A stretch of 64,000 bases of DNA, taken from positions 3,658,001 through 3,722,000 of the forward strand of contig OZ243967.1 in NCBI GenBank assembly GCA_965214695.1, in the 5' to 3' direction. This document shows positions 1-8,553 of this stretch, piece after piece (the stretch's first letter is position 1; every line of letters begins with the position of its first letter). Under the pieces are notes generated by a model, which saw nothing but the letters and a program-made list of their open reading frames with translations, was not told the DNA's origin and made no database searches. The stretch is from JAPOXR01 sp965214695. GTDB taxonomy: Bacteria > Pseudomonadota > Alphaproteobacteria > Rhodobacterales > Rhodobacteraceae. A program made the position numbers and the translations under genes.

Positions 1-1351
1 ATCGCTGTGCCTCGTGCAGCAGCACTCTCCTGGCTCCCGGATCGATCTCCGCCTTCAGTTCCGACATCAATTCCCGAAATTCCGGGCTGTCATACTGGAA
101 GTAGTAGTCGGGCCTTGCATAGATGTTGATGTCATTCGGCTCGGTATGGCTGACGATGGTCAGATCGTAATCCCGGTTCCTGAACACCTGTTCCAGCCAC
201 TGCGCCCATTCGAGATTGGCAATCCTGGTGTCGATTCCGACTTCCCGCAGCTGGGAGGCGATGATCTCGCCGCCGCGCCTTGCATAGGAAGGTGGCGGCA
301 GCATGAGCCGGAGCGTCAGCCCGTCGCCATATCCGGCTTCGGCCAGCAATGTCCTGGAGAGGTCGGGATCATGGCCGGTTTGCCCGGTCAAATCCAGGTA
401 ATCCGGGTGATGGGGAGCAAAATGGGTGCCGATGGGCGTGCCATAGCCGAACATGGCGCCGTCGATCAGTGTCTGCCGGTCAATGGCATGGGCAATGGCC
501 TTGCGGACCCTGACATCATCGAGGGGTGCCGACCGGTTGTTGATGGCCAGGATGGTCTCGCCTTCGGTCGATCCGACCACAACCCTGAAGCGGGAATTTC
601 CCTCCAGCTGTCCGAGTGTCTCCGGCGCCGGAAAATTCGGAAAGGCATCGATGTCGCCCGCCAGTATTGCCGAAAACGCCGCCGTCGGGTCCGGAATGAA
701 CCTGAATACTGCCTTCTCCAGCCTGGCCGGCTCGCCCCAGTATTTGGCACTTCGCACGATTTCGATCCGGTCGCCCCTGGCCCATCTGTCGAGCCTGAAC
801 GGACCGGTTCCCACGGGATCGGTGCTGGCCCGGTCGGCCGAAGCCGGGTCAAGAATGATGGCGTCGCCCCATGCCATCCTGGTGGCAAAGTCACTGTCAG
901 GTGCCGACAATGCCACCTCGACCGTGGTCGGGTCGACGATTCGGACATCGGTAATGCCGGCAAACAGCGCCTTCTGGGCGTTCCTGGAATCCTCGGCCCG
1001 TGCGCGGTCCAGTGAAAACTTGACATCACCGGCATCGAAGCTGGCGCCGTCATGAAAGCTGACGCCGTCCTGGAGGTGAAACCTGTAGATGGTGCCGTCT
1101 TCCGACACATCCCATGATCGCGCCAGGGAAGGCCGAATCGTGCCGTCGGCCGAATACCTGGTGAGGCCCTCGAAGATATTGGCGTAGACAACTTCGTCAA
1201 TCGCTGCCGCGGCGCCGCCAGTGGGATCAAGATTGGGTGGCTCCAGCTGCATGCCGATGGTGATCGACTCGCCCGCTGTCAGCGCCCCTCCAGCCAGCAT
1301 GGCCGTCAAGGCCAGGCCCGCCAGGCGCCGCGCCACCGCAATGGGTCTCAT
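1..1351 (-). CDS. ABC transporter substrate-binding protein, family 5 (3' end missing)
   Basis: This is a periplasmic receptor of the dipeptide/oligopeptide/nickel class (SBP_bac_5) that would deliver peptides or similar solutes to an inner-membrane ABC importer. Translating the minus strand from the ATG at 1351 gives an N-terminal signal peptide with a basic start, a hydrophobic core and a small-residue cleavage site near LTAG. The family opening follows (IGMQLEPPNLDP), then the conserved YRFHLQDGVSFHDG block and the DDVRVRKAIAHAIDR block near residue 270. About 450 residues are visible and the reading frame runs off the left edge, so roughly the last 50-80 residues lie outside the window. 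There is no lipobox cysteine, so it should be a soluble periplasmic protein. Its permease and ATPase partners would lie further left. The exact substrate cannot be told from sequence. Confidence 0.88.
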   Translation of the reverse strand, partial: MRPIAVARRLAGLALTAMLAGGALTAGESITIGMQLEPPNLDPTGGAAAAIDEVVYANIFEGLTRYSADGTIRPSLARSWDVSEDGTIYRFHLQDGVSFHDGASFDAGDVKFSLDRARAEDSRNAQKALFAGITDVRIVDPTTVEVALSAPDSDFATRMAWGDAIILDPASADRASTDPVGTGPFRLDRWARGDRIEIVRSAKYWGEPARLEKAVFRFIPDPTAAFSAILAGDIDAFPNFPAPETLGQLEGNSRFRVVVGSTEGETILAINNRSAPLDDVRVRKAIAHAIDRQTLIDGAMFGYGTPIGTHFAPHHPDYLDLTGQTGHDPDLSRTLLAEAGYGDGLTLRLMLPPPSYARRGGEIIASQLREVGIDTRIANLEWAQWLEQVFRNRDYDLTIVSHTEPNDINIYARPDYYFQYDSPEFRELMSELKAEIDPGARRVLLHEAQR

Positions 1352-1803
1352 GATCAGGGCCCTCCAAGCCAGGCTGCAGGAAATCGGCGCCAGTGATGTG
1401 CATCAAAGACCCATGGACTGTCCAGCACTTCTTCGGTCCGGACCCGGCAGCAAGACCGGCGAATCCGCCACCGCAGGGGGTGTCGTCCTGCTTGCCGACC
1501 CGGATGCTGGCCCGACACGCATGAAATCTCGCTGACATGACCGGAGGAAGATGTCGACAAACGCGTCTCATCACCCGGAATCTCGCCAATTGGTTCGGCC
1601 GTCCATTGCGGCCAGCCTCGATCACGGGACCTGGGCCTGGTTGGAAGCTGTCTGGCTGGCGACACCGGTTCGCATCCTGCAATTCCTGGTCTGGCCATTT
1701 TTGATGGCGCGACATTCTGGCCAATTGCCAGGTCTGCCGGTGGATGGCCGGTGATTGCCAGTGTATGGTGCGGGTGCTTTGTCCGGGACACAGGGAATTT
1801 CAC
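1352..1803. other. Intergenic region between divergent genes, no gene seen
   Basis: This stretch of about 450 bases separates the minus-strand binding protein from the plus-strand DUF1523 gene. Open frames exist on both strands but have no good ribosome binding site and no recognisable protein pattern. It presumably holds the promoters of the two divergent genes. Confidence 0.4.
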
Positions 1804-2397
1804 ATGCGCTACCTGAAGATCCTCCTGACTGCGCTGGTATTCGGCCTGGTCGCGGCAGCCTTCGACTACAATCTTCCCTCCACCAATATTGTTCAGGTGG
1901 TCGGGACCGAAGTTGTTCGAACCGATATCGGGCAGCGATCCTTCTTCTGGGCAAGCGCCGATTCCGGGACCGGCGGCGAAACGGAATCAACCAATCGTGA
2001 CATCCGGTTCATCAATACCGTGCTTGCCGATGAACGGCCCCGTGTGTTCAGGAACGAGGATACCGGGATCTTTGGCTGGCCACCCTACTTCAAGATCAGC
2101 AGCGGAAACCTTCAGGCCGCAGCCCAGAGTTATGTCGAGGACAAGGGATGGGTTGCCGTCAAGCATTATGGCTGGCGCATCGAGTACCTGTCTGCCTATC
2201 CGAATGCAGTCAGCATTCGGCCCGTCAGCGGCCCTGGAGACATGCCGACCAACTGGACCCGAATCATCGCCGCCATTCTGCTTGCAATCTCGGCATTGAT
2301 CGTCTGGCGGCTCCTGGCCCGGCTTCGCAGCTGGAGTTCGGAAAGGCTGGACCGGTTGAGATCGTCGAGGCTATGGCCCAACCGTCGCCGGCAGTAA
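1804..2397 (+). CDS. DUF1523 family membrane-anchored protein
   Basis: A protein of 197 residues of unknown function in the DUF1523 family, which is common in Rhodobacterales and related alphaproteobacteria. The ATG at 1804 is chosen because the family opens with a short basic stretch followed by a transmembrane helix (MRYLKILLTALVFGLVAA) and then the hallmark NIVQVVGTEVVRTD. The middle part (FINTVLADERPRVFRNEDTG, then FGWPPYFKISSGNLQA) matches the family. A second hydrophobic helix occurs near residues 155-175 (IIAAILLAISALIVWRLL), followed by a basic cytoplasmic tail. The topology is therefore two membrane helices with a periplasmic domain between them. The gene stands alone, convergent with the aldolase gene downstream. 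A longer frame upstream of 1804 lacks family similarity and is not used. Confidence 0.8.
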   Translation: MRYLKILLTALVFGLVAAAFDYNLPSTNIVQVVGTEVVRTDIGQRSFFWASADSGTGGETESTNRDIRFINTVLADERPRVFRNEDTGIFGWPPYFKISSGNLQAAAQSYVEDKGWVAVKHYGWRIEYLSAYPNAVSIRPVSGPGDMPTNWTRIIAAILLAISALIVWRLLARLRSWSSERLDRLRSSRLWPNRRRQ

Positions 2398-2434
2398 TTC
2401 CGGAGCCGCAACCGGTCATGAAGGACGCTGTTGG

Positions 2435-3505
2435 TCACGGCCCTGGTGCCTGTCCTCCCCGGTGGCTCCGCCTTGCCTGGTAGAAGGTGTCAAACTCCGC
2501 CGCTGCCAGATCAATATCCTGGTCGTCAATATCCCGGTGAATGACGATTCGCATGGCGGGCTTGCTGTCACCGACCAGGATTCCCCTGGAGGCAAGATGA
2601 TCGACCAATGCGGAATGGTCGCCTTCGTCCGGCGAAAACCAGATCATGTTGGTTGCCAGTTTCAACCGGGCCCCGCAACCTATGGAAGCATTCCGGATCC
2701 GGCCGGCGAGCGAAGCTGCCCGTCCGTGATCCTGGCCGAGCCGCTCGATATTGTGCTGGAGGGCATGGAGGCCGGCGGCAGCCAGGATTCCGGTCTGACG
2801 CATGCTCCCACCAAGGATTTTCCGGTTCCGCCGAATTGAATGCTCCAAATCCCGTCGCGTGGCCAGCATGGTCCCGGCCGGGCAGCCCAGCCCCTTCGAC
2901 AGGCAGACGGACACGGTGTCGGCAATTTCGGCGATACTGGCCGGCGAGACGTCAAGCGCAATGGCGGCATTGAACAGCCGCGCCCCATCGAGGTGGACGG
3001 CAAGGCCGTGGCTGCGGGCAACATCGGACGCCGCCGCAAGGCGCGGGACCGGAATCGCCACTCCGCCAACGGTGTTTTCCAGGCACAGGAGGCGCGATCG
3101 GGAATGATGGGGATCGTCGGGCCTGATCGCGGCGGCAATGACCTCGGGATCAAGGCTTCCATCCTCCTCCACCGGCAGCGGATTGCAGGCGATACCGCCC
3201 AGCACCGATGCCCCGCCAGCTTCGGACTGGAATGTATGGTAGCGCCTGCCGACCAGGAATTCGTCGCCGCGCCCGCAATGGGCCAGGATGGCAGACAGGT
3301 TGCTCTGGGTGCCGCTGGGGAAGAAGATTGCCGTGTCCTTGCCCAGAATGGCGGCAAACTGCTTCTCGATTTCGAGAACCGTCGGATCATCGCCGTAGAC
3401 ATCATCGCCGACCGCGGCGTTCGACATGGCCAGGCGCATGGCCGGGTCGGGCCGGGTTACGGTATCGCTGCGAAGGTCGATCGAGTGATTTCGTGTCTGT
3501 GTCAT
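2435..3505 (-). CDS. ltaE: Low-specificity L-threonine aldolase
   Basis: A PLP enzyme that cleaves L-threonine and allo-threonine to glycine and acetaldehyde in the cytoplasm. The 356-residue product from the ATG at 3505 begins with the family signature IDLRSDTVTRPDPAMRLAM and continues with the GDDVYGDDPTVLEIE block. The PLP-binding lysine lies in SVCLSKGLGCPAGTML, and the cofactor aspartate in AVHLDGARLFNAA. Length and motif order are normal for the fold-type I threonine aldolase family. Another ATG at 3517 would add four residues (MRDA), but the conserved start is at 3505. The gene converges on the DUF1523 gene and is divergent from the complex I gene. Nothing in the context suggests a special substrate. 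Confidence 0.93.
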   Translation of the reverse strand: MTQTRNHSIDLRSDTVTRPDPAMRLAMSNAAVGDDVYGDDPTVLEIEKQFAAILGKDTAIFFPSGTQSNLSAILAHCGRGDEFLVGRRYHTFQSEAGGASVLGGIACNPLPVEEDGSLDPEVIAAAIRPDDPHHSRSRLLCLENTVGGVAIPVPRLAAASDVARSHGLAVHLDGARLFNAAIALDVSPASIAEIADTVSVCLSKGLGCPAGTMLATRRDLEHSIRRNRKILGGSMRQTGILAAAGLHALQHNIERLGQDHGRAASLAGRIRNASIGCGARLKLATNMIWFSPDEGDHSALVDHLASRGILVGDSKPAMRIVIHRDIDDQDIDLAAAEFDTFYQARRSHRGGQAPGP

Positions 3506-3707
3506 TGCATCCCGCATCGGATGGACCGCCGCCTGGCAATCTCCGACAATATCATGCCGCACCAAGAAAATGACAGGCAAAATATAGCCGGATTGCCAGC
3601 GGCAGCGAAGCCATCGAGGGTCTGCCGGTGGCGGCTGCACCGAAAGCCGTCTTGTTCAGGACTGCCGAGTTGAAATATAGGATGACCATCCAGTCGGAGG
3701 ATGACCA

Positions 3708-4019
3708 GTGGTTGCAAGAATCTATCAGCCGGCCAGAAACACGATGCAATCGGGAACGGCGCGCTCGAAGAGCTGGGTGCTGGAATTTCCGCAATCCGCT
3801 CCTCGCAGCATTGACCCGTTGATGGGATGGACCAGTTCGGGAGACACGCAGGCCCAGGTCACGATGCGTTTCGAGACTCGCCAGGCGGCGATCGACTATG
3901 CCGAAGAGCATGGAATTGACTATACGATCCGGCAACCCGGACGACGAAAGCCGGTGGTCAGGAAGCGAGGATACGCCGAGAATTTCGCCTATGAGAGGCG
4001 TGACGCCTGGACACATTGA
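3708..4019 (+). CDS. ETC complex I subunit, NDUFS4-like
   Basis: A 103-residue protein of the ETC_C1_NDUFS4 family, the bacterial counterpart of the mitochondrial complex I accessory subunit NDUFS4 (the AQDQ subunit). It is expected to bind the peripheral arm of respiratory NADH:quinone oxidoreductase. The start is a GTG at 3708, because a GGAGG ribosome binding site at 3696-3700 lies seven bases upstream and the family begins with VARIYQPARNTMQSG. Conserved features are the WVLEFPQSAPRSIDPLMGWT block and the C-terminal FETRQAAIDYAEEHGIDY block. Possession of this gene is typical of alphaproteobacteria. It lies directly before tRNA-Arg(TCT), an arrangement that could be used by mobile elements. 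Confidence 0.9.
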   Translation: MVARIYQPARNTMQSGTARSKSWVLEFPQSAPRSIDPLMGWTSSGDTQAQVTMRFETRQAAIDYAEEHGIDYTIRQPGRRKPVVRKRGYAENFAYERRDAWTH

Positions 4020-4071
4020 GGAATTCGCCGGCAGACCGCATTTCCCGGCCGATGCCCCGGTCGGTACATGT

Positions 4072-4148
4072 GGCCCCTTAGCTCAACTGGATAGAGCAGC
4101 TGACTTCTAATCAGCAGGTTCGGGGTTCGAGTCCTCGAGGGGTCGCCA
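4072..4148 (+). tRNA. tRNA-Arg (anticodon TCT)
   Basis: A 77-base cloverleaf with the 3' CCA encoded. The acceptor stem pairs GGCCCCT with AGGGGTC (one G-T pair). The D arm is GCTC/GAGC, the anticodon stem is GCTGA/TCAGC, and the T arm is CGGGG/CCTCG with the loop TTCGAGT. The anticodon loop CTTCTAA gives anticodon TCT at 4106-4108, reading AGA. It differs at a single base from the tRNA at 11632. Confidence 0.97.
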
Positions 4149-4522
4149 ACACCATTGCATGACATCACCAGGTCAACCCGACCTGGCCGAGCCAGTTCCG
4201 AATGCGGATGGAATGACGACCCGAATCTGGAAAGGCCCAATCTGTCTACCGACCCCTTGGCCAGCACCGGACGCTGAAGCATCAACGTCAGCGGATTCCT
4301 GCATCCGCCGGGAGTGACCAGGCTGTCAAATGCACCGGAATTCCAACCTGCGGCCGGACATGGCAGTTCGCAGAAATGACCGCCTGACAGCCAGCCGGTG
4401 CGTCGCTCAAGATGAGCAGTTCACGTCCCCGTCGTTCGTCCGCGTCATTGTGAAATTCAAGTTGTCTGGTAGTTTGTGTCGAACGCTGTTTCCACTTGGG
4501 AGAGTCATGACGCTCTTCGGGG
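4149..4522. other. Intergenic region downstream of tRNA-Arg
   Basis: About 370 bases between the tRNA and the ATPase gene. I see no convincing open frame, no integrase and no clear repeat of the tRNA 3' end. It probably contains the ATPase promoter and may mark the edge of inserted DNA. Confidence 0.35.
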
Positions 4523-5788
4523 ATGATTGCCGTGCCATCTTGTCCGCAAATCCTGTCGCTCAAGATCCGGAACTTCAAGGGCATTGCGAGACTGGACCTA
4601 CCACTGGACGAGACCTTGACGCTGCTGGCCGGTGTCAATGGCGTGGGCAAGACTTCGGCCATCGAGGCCCTGCTCGGAGCAATTACGAGGGTATTGAATT
4701 GGCTGGGTCCGGATGGCCAGCAAACCTTTTTCGACCCGCCGGGAGACCCGGTTCGGTACGGCGCTCCCGAGGGACAAATCATGCTGGAGCTGGGCTTTGA
4801 AGATGGCGTCGAGGCCGCTTGCAATATTCCAGTCAGAACGAGGAAACTGGGTTCCACCGACTTCGGTAGTGGTGGTGGAGTGATACTTGAGCGTGAACAC
4901 GAGAATTATCAGATTCCGCTGGTCGTGTTCTACGATCAGAATCGGATTGGTGGTTTGAGTTCAGGAGGAATTGGCTCCCATTCCATATCCAACCGCGAGG
5001 CCGCACTCAACACCACCCCGCATGCGCTGTCGGAATTCGAGACCTGGTTCTTCGAAAAGGAGGGCGACGAGGCGCGGGAGGCCTTGGAGCGTAACGGTCT
5101 AGGCTATGGAGACCCGGAACTCCGGGCTGTTCGGGAGGTCCTGGACAAGATTGCTGGCCACTCGACGAAGCTGAGGTCAAGGAAACCCGACGTTAGCATG
5201 AACCGGGTGCTCTTCCTGGAGAAGGAGGAAGGTTTCGAAATCCCTTTCGAGGCACTTTCCAGCGGCGAACAGGCATTTTTTCTGCTCGCAATCGACCTGG
5301 CACGGCGGCTGCTTCTCGAGTTTCCCGGCAGACCACTTGCAGAAGCACCGGGATTCGTTTGCATCGACGCAATCGAGCTTCACCTGTATCCGGCCTGGCA
5401 ACGGACGATCCTGACGTCACTGATGGAATTGTTCCCGTGCTGCCAATTCGTCGTCAGCACGCATTCGCCGCAAGTCATCGGGAGCGTCCCTGCGGAACAC
5501 GTTCGGTTGCTTGCTCCTGACAACGGCAATGGTCACATCAGGGCTGTCGAGCCGATCGCAACCAGGGGACGTGACAGCAACTACGTGCTTGAAGGAATCC
5601 TGGATACGCCGGAGCAGGATCCCGAAGTCGATGCCTTGTTTGACGAATTTGACCAACTGGTCGACGCGGGCGACTTCGAGGACGCAGACAGTATCCTTGA
5701 CGAGTTGGACAGTCTTGTCGAAGGCAATTCGGCCCGGGTCGCAATGCGCCGGGCGAAATGCAGGCGCCTGAGGCAGGCGACGGAGTGA
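4523..5788 (+). CDS. AAA/ABC-type ATPase, OLD/Septu-like, with altered Walker B
   Basis: A 421-residue ATPase of the predicted ATP-binding protein group (COG3950-like) that includes the ATPases of Septu and retron-associated anti-phage systems. The N-terminal SMC-like opening SLKIRNFKGI leads into a Walker A motif GVNGVGKTS (residues 37-45). The ABC-type signature LSSGEQAF is near residues 245-252, and the D-loop/H-loop region VVSTHSPQVI follows. The Walker B region reads CIDAIELHLYP: Asp282 is kept, but the catalytic glutamate usually found next is Ala283. The acidic C-terminal helix pair (residues about 365-405) is typical of the group. No HNH nuclease or other effector follows; only a 29-codon frame overlapping by GTGA is present. 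Being an orphan beside a tRNA suggests a defence-island remnant. The function is inferred. Confidence 0.7.
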   Translation: MIAVPSCPQILSLKIRNFKGIARLDLPLDETLTLLAGVNGVGKTSAIEALLGAITRVLNWLGPDGQQTFFDPPGDPVRYGAPEGQIMLELGFEDGVEAACNIPVRTRKLGSTDFGSGGGVILEREHENYQIPLVVFYDQNRIGGLSSGGIGSHSISNREAALNTTPHALSEFETWFFEKEGDEAREALERNGLGYGDPELRAVREVLDKIAGHSTKLRSRKPDVSMNRVLFLEKEEGFEIPFEALSSGEQAFFLLAIDLARRLLLEFPGRPLAEAPGFVCIDAIELHLYPAWQRTILTSLMELFPCCQFVVSTHSPQVIGSVPAEHVRLLAPDNGNGHIRAVEPIATRGRDSNYVLEGILDTPEQDPEVDALFDEFDQLVDAGDFEDADSILDELDSLVEGNSARVAMRRAKCRRLRQATE

Positions 5789-5933
5789 GAGGGCTGGCGG
5801 CGCACATTCGGAATGTGATTGCCCGTGGAAACGGCATTGCCCTCGCGGGTTGCCTGCACTACCTACTCTTCTAGGGAGGAAGTTGGCATGTTGATGTCGG
5901 CCAATTCCTTGCAGAATTGAAGGAGAATTCGCA

Positions 5934-6923
5934 ATGCCTCACACAGGAATGGACCGTCGTGCCCTGTTCGGCGTCGCCGCAGCGGCCGCCTTGATGATGA
6001 CGGCTGGCATCGCTGCCGCCGACAAGCTGAAGGTCGCCGCCATCTATACGCTGCCGGTTGAACAGCAATGGATCAGCCGCATTCACAAGGCGCTGAACGC
6101 CGCCGCCGAGCGTGGCGAAATCGATTACGCCTTCTCGGAGAACGTCGCCAACACCGATTACGAGCGCGTGATGCGAGAATACGCCGAGGCTGGGCAGCGA
6201 CTGGTTGTCGGCGAGGTTTTTGCACTGGAGCGTGCCGCCCGCAAGGTTGCGGCGGATTATCCGGACACCGCCTTCCTGATGGGCTCGTCCTTCGGTCCCT
6301 CCGGCGAAAATTTTGCGGTCTTCGACAACTGGATCCACGAACCCAGCTACCTGACCGGAATGATCGCCGGCGCGGCAACCGAGTCGAACGTGATCGGCAT
6401 GGTCGGTGGCTACGCGATTCCGGAGGTCAACCGCCTGATGAATGCCTTCAAGGACGGCGCGAAGGAGATGAATCCGGATGTCAGATTCCTCGTGAATTTC
6501 ATTGACAGTTGGTACGACCCGCCGAAAGCCAAGGAGAGCGCCTTTGCCATGATGGATGCCGGTGCGGACATCATGTATGCCGAACGCTTCGGCGTGTCGG
6601 ACGCGGCTGTGGAGCGCGGTGTCAAGGCCATCGGCAACGTGATCGATACCTCCGATGACTATCCTGAGACGATCATGGCCTCGGCCCTTTGGCACATGGA
6701 GCCCACCATCGACCGGGCCATCGCCGCGGTGGCAGATGGAACCTTCGAGGCGGCAGATTATGGCCAGTACAGTTTCATGGGCTATGGCGGCGGATCGATG
6801 GTCGTTGACGAGAATCTTGTTCCGGAGGATGTGCTCGCCAAGGTGCGGGAGCGGGAGCAGGAGATCCGTGACGGCCTGTTCCGGGTCAATGTGAATGACG
6901 GGGAACCCGTTTCCGACGGTTGA
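5934..6923 (+). CDS. BMP family ABC transporter substrate-binding protein (system 1)
   Basis: A periplasmic receptor of the BMP/PnrA (Med) family, which usually binds nucleosides or related purine compounds. The 329-residue product starts at the ATG at 5934, eight bases after an AAGGAG site. A signal sequence with two arginines (MDRRALFG) and an Ala-rich core ends at AAA before DKLKVAAIY. Because of the arginine pair a Tat route is possible, but a lipobox is absent. Family landmarks include the segment AFLMGSSFGPSGENFAVFDN, the segment YLTGMIAGAATESNVIGMVG and the ligand-pocket region DAGADIMYAERFGVSDAAV. It is the first gene of an importer operon (receptor, ATPase, two permeases). A stem-loop immediately after its stop codon may stabilise its mRNA so that receptor outnumbers the membrane parts. 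Confidence 0.9.
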   Translation: MPHTGMDRRALFGVAAAAALMMTAGIAAADKLKVAAIYTLPVEQQWISRIHKALNAAAERGEIDYAFSENVANTDYERVMREYAEAGQRLVVGEVFALERAARKVAADYPDTAFLMGSSFGPSGENFAVFDNWIHEPSYLTGMIAGAATESNVIGMVGGYAIPEVNRLMNAFKDGAKEMNPDVRFLVNFIDSWYDPPKAKESAFAMMDAGADIMYAERFGVSDAAVERGVKAIGNVIDTSDDYPETIMASALWHMEPTIDRAIAAVADGTFEAADYGQYSFMGYGGGSMVVDENLVPEDVLAKVREREQEIRDGLFRVNVNDGEPVSDG

Positions 6924-6933
6924 CGTCACAATT

Positions 6934-6958
6934 GCCTGAACCGCCCGGCGGTTCAGGC
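6934..6958 (+). promoter_or_regulatory. Intercistronic stem-loop between receptor and ATPase genes
   Basis: A perfect 10-bp inverted repeat, GCCTGAACCG (6934-6943) and CGGTTCAGGC (6949-6958), with a five-base loop. It follows the receptor stop at 6923 and precedes the ATPase ATG at 6968, and no T-run follows. Such hairpins commonly protect the upstream receptor mRNA or cause partial termination in importer operons. Confidence 0.6.
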
Positions 6959-6967
6959 CCGCCCACC

Positions 6968-8485
6968 ATGCCTGGCTCCATTCTCGCAATGCGCGGGATG
7001 ACCAAGCGCTTCGGTCCGCTCCTGGCAGCGGACAGCATTGATCTCGATCTCGACCGGGGCGAGGTGCTGGCGCTTCTTGGCGAGAACGGCGCTGGCAAGA
7101 CCACGCTGATGAACATGCTGTTCGGCGAATACACGCCGGATGCCGGGGAAGTTCGGGTCCGCAACCCGGATGGCAGCGAGGAGATTCTGCCGCCGGGACA
7201 GCCCCAGGCCGCCATATCGGCCCGGATCGGTATGGTGCACCAGCATTTCACGCTGGCGGAGAATCTCACGGTTCTTGACAACATTCTGCTGGGAACCGAG
7301 CCGCTCTTCGGAATGCGCCGGTCCCGAAGCCGTGCCCAGGCGCGGTTGCAGGGCCTGATGGAGTCATCCGGTCTCACTGCGCCGCTTGATGTCCGTATCC
7401 GTGATCTGTCTGTCGGCGAGCGACAGCGGGTCGAAATCCTGAAGGCACTCTATCGCCAGGCCCGCATCCTGGTTCTGGACGAGCCGACTGCGGTGCTCAC
7501 GCCACAGGAGGCAGACTCCCTGTTTGCCGCCCTCCGCGACCTGGTCGGCGGTGGCCTGTCGGTGATCTTCATCTCCCACAAGTTGCGCGAGGTGCTGGCA
7601 TTCTCGGACCGTATCATGGTTCTACGCCATGGCCGCAGGATGGGGGAAATTCCGACCTCGGAAGCGGATGCCGGAAGGATCGTCCGCATGATGGTCGGGG
7701 AAGAGCATGCCGACGTCGGTCGCACACCCTGCGAGCCCGGTACTTCGGTGTTGGCCCTTGAGGAGATCTCGGTTTCCGCTTCCCGGTCCCATCGCGCATT
7801 GCACGATGTGTCCCTGTCAATCCATGAGCGGGAAATCGTCGGCATTGCCGGCGTGGCCGGGAATGGCCAGAGCACCCTGGCGCAGATCATTTCCGGGCTG
7901 TTGCAACCCGACCGGGGATCGATGTCGATTGGCGGAAAGGATGTTCGCAATCTTTCACCCGCCAGGGCGCTGCGTGAAGGAATTGGCCGCATTCCCGAGG
8001 ATCGACACCAGGATGGTATTGTTGCTGATATGAGCGTGGCCGAAAACCTGGTGATCGAACGGCTGGACTCGTCGGCAATCCAGCGCCGAGGCATCCTGCG
8101 CCGCGCCGCCATGGCGGCGCACGCCAAGGCGCTGATCGATACCCATGATATCCGTGGCCCCGGCCCGCATGCCCGCACAGCACTACTTTCCGGCGGCAAT
8201 ATCCAGAAACTTATTCTTGCACGCGTGCTGGAGGCCAGTCCCGGCATCATTCTTGCCAACCAGCCGACCCGCGGCCTCGACGTGCGCGCGGCCAGCGACG
8301 TCTCCCGCCGTCTCATCGAGGCGCGCGACCGCGGCGCCGGCATATTGCTGATCTCGGAAGATCTGGACGAAATCCTGGCGCTCTCCGATCGCATCCTGGT
8401 CATGCACAATGGTCGAATTGCCGAAACCGGGTCACGGGACCGCGCCGTGATCGGTGCCATGATGACCGGCGGAGCGGTCACATGA
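6968..8485 (+). CDS. BMP-type (nucleoside/sugar) ABC transporter ATP-binding protein, two ABC domains (system 1)
   Basis: A cytoplasmic ATPase that powers the BMP-type importer. Two ABC modules are fused, as usual for the sugar/nucleoside class. The first has Walker A GENGAGKTT, a Q-loop region MVHQHFTLAENLTV, the signature DLSVGERQRVEI and Walker B LVLDEPTAVLTP. The second has a degenerate P-loop (GVAGNGQST), the signature LLSGGNIQKLILAR and the partial Walker B IILANQPTRGLD, which is normal for this family. The ATG at 6968 is preferred over a TTG at 6920 that overlaps the receptor stop, since the TTG would place the 6934-6958 hairpin inside the coding region and add residues without similarity. 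The length from the ATG is 505 residues. It ends in an ATGA overlap with a 23-codon mini-frame. Confidence 0.9.
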   Translation: MPGSILAMRGMTKRFGPLLAADSIDLDLDRGEVLALLGENGAGKTTLMNMLFGEYTPDAGEVRVRNPDGSEEILPPGQPQAAISARIGMVHQHFTLAENLTVLDNILLGTEPLFGMRRSRSRAQARLQGLMESSGLTAPLDVRIRDLSVGERQRVEILKALYRQARILVLDEPTAVLTPQEADSLFAALRDLVGGGLSVIFISHKLREVLAFSDRIMVLRHGRRMGEIPTSEADAGRIVRMMVGEEHADVGRTPCEPGTSVLALEEISVSASRSHRALHDVSLSIHEREIVGIAGVAGNGQSTLAQIISGLLQPDRGSMSIGGKDVRNLSPARALREGIGRIPEDRHQDGIVADMSVAENLVIERLDSSAIQRRGILRRAAMAAHAKALIDTHDIRGPGPHARTALLSGGNIQKLILARVLEASPGIILANQPTRGLDVRAASDVSRRLIEARDRGAGILLISEDLDEILALSDRILVMHNGRIAETGSRDRAVIGAMMTGGAVT

Positions 8486-8553
8486 ACCTGCCCCCGAAAC
8501 CGTTCGTGTCCTGCCGGTCCGGGCAGGAAGCCGCGCCGCGAGCGGCGCCATGA
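8482..8553 (+). CDS. Possible 23-residue coupling mini-cistron
   Basis: A short frame of 23 codons, beginning MNLPPKPFVSC, overlaps the ATPase stop codon by ATGA at 8482-8485. It also overlaps the permease start codon by ATGA at 8550-8553. It therefore bridges the 64-base gap between the two genes exactly. Its likely role, if translated, is to carry ribosomes from the ATPase to the permease cistron; the peptide resembles nothing I know. It could equally be chance. Confidence 0.35.
   Translation: MNLPPKPFVSCRSGQEAAPRAAP

Noticed and set aside
6920..6967. TTG start overlapping the receptor stop for the first BMP ATPase
   Set aside because: It would include a perfect 10-bp hairpin and a Pro/Gly-rich leader without similarity; the ATG at 6968 fits the family start.
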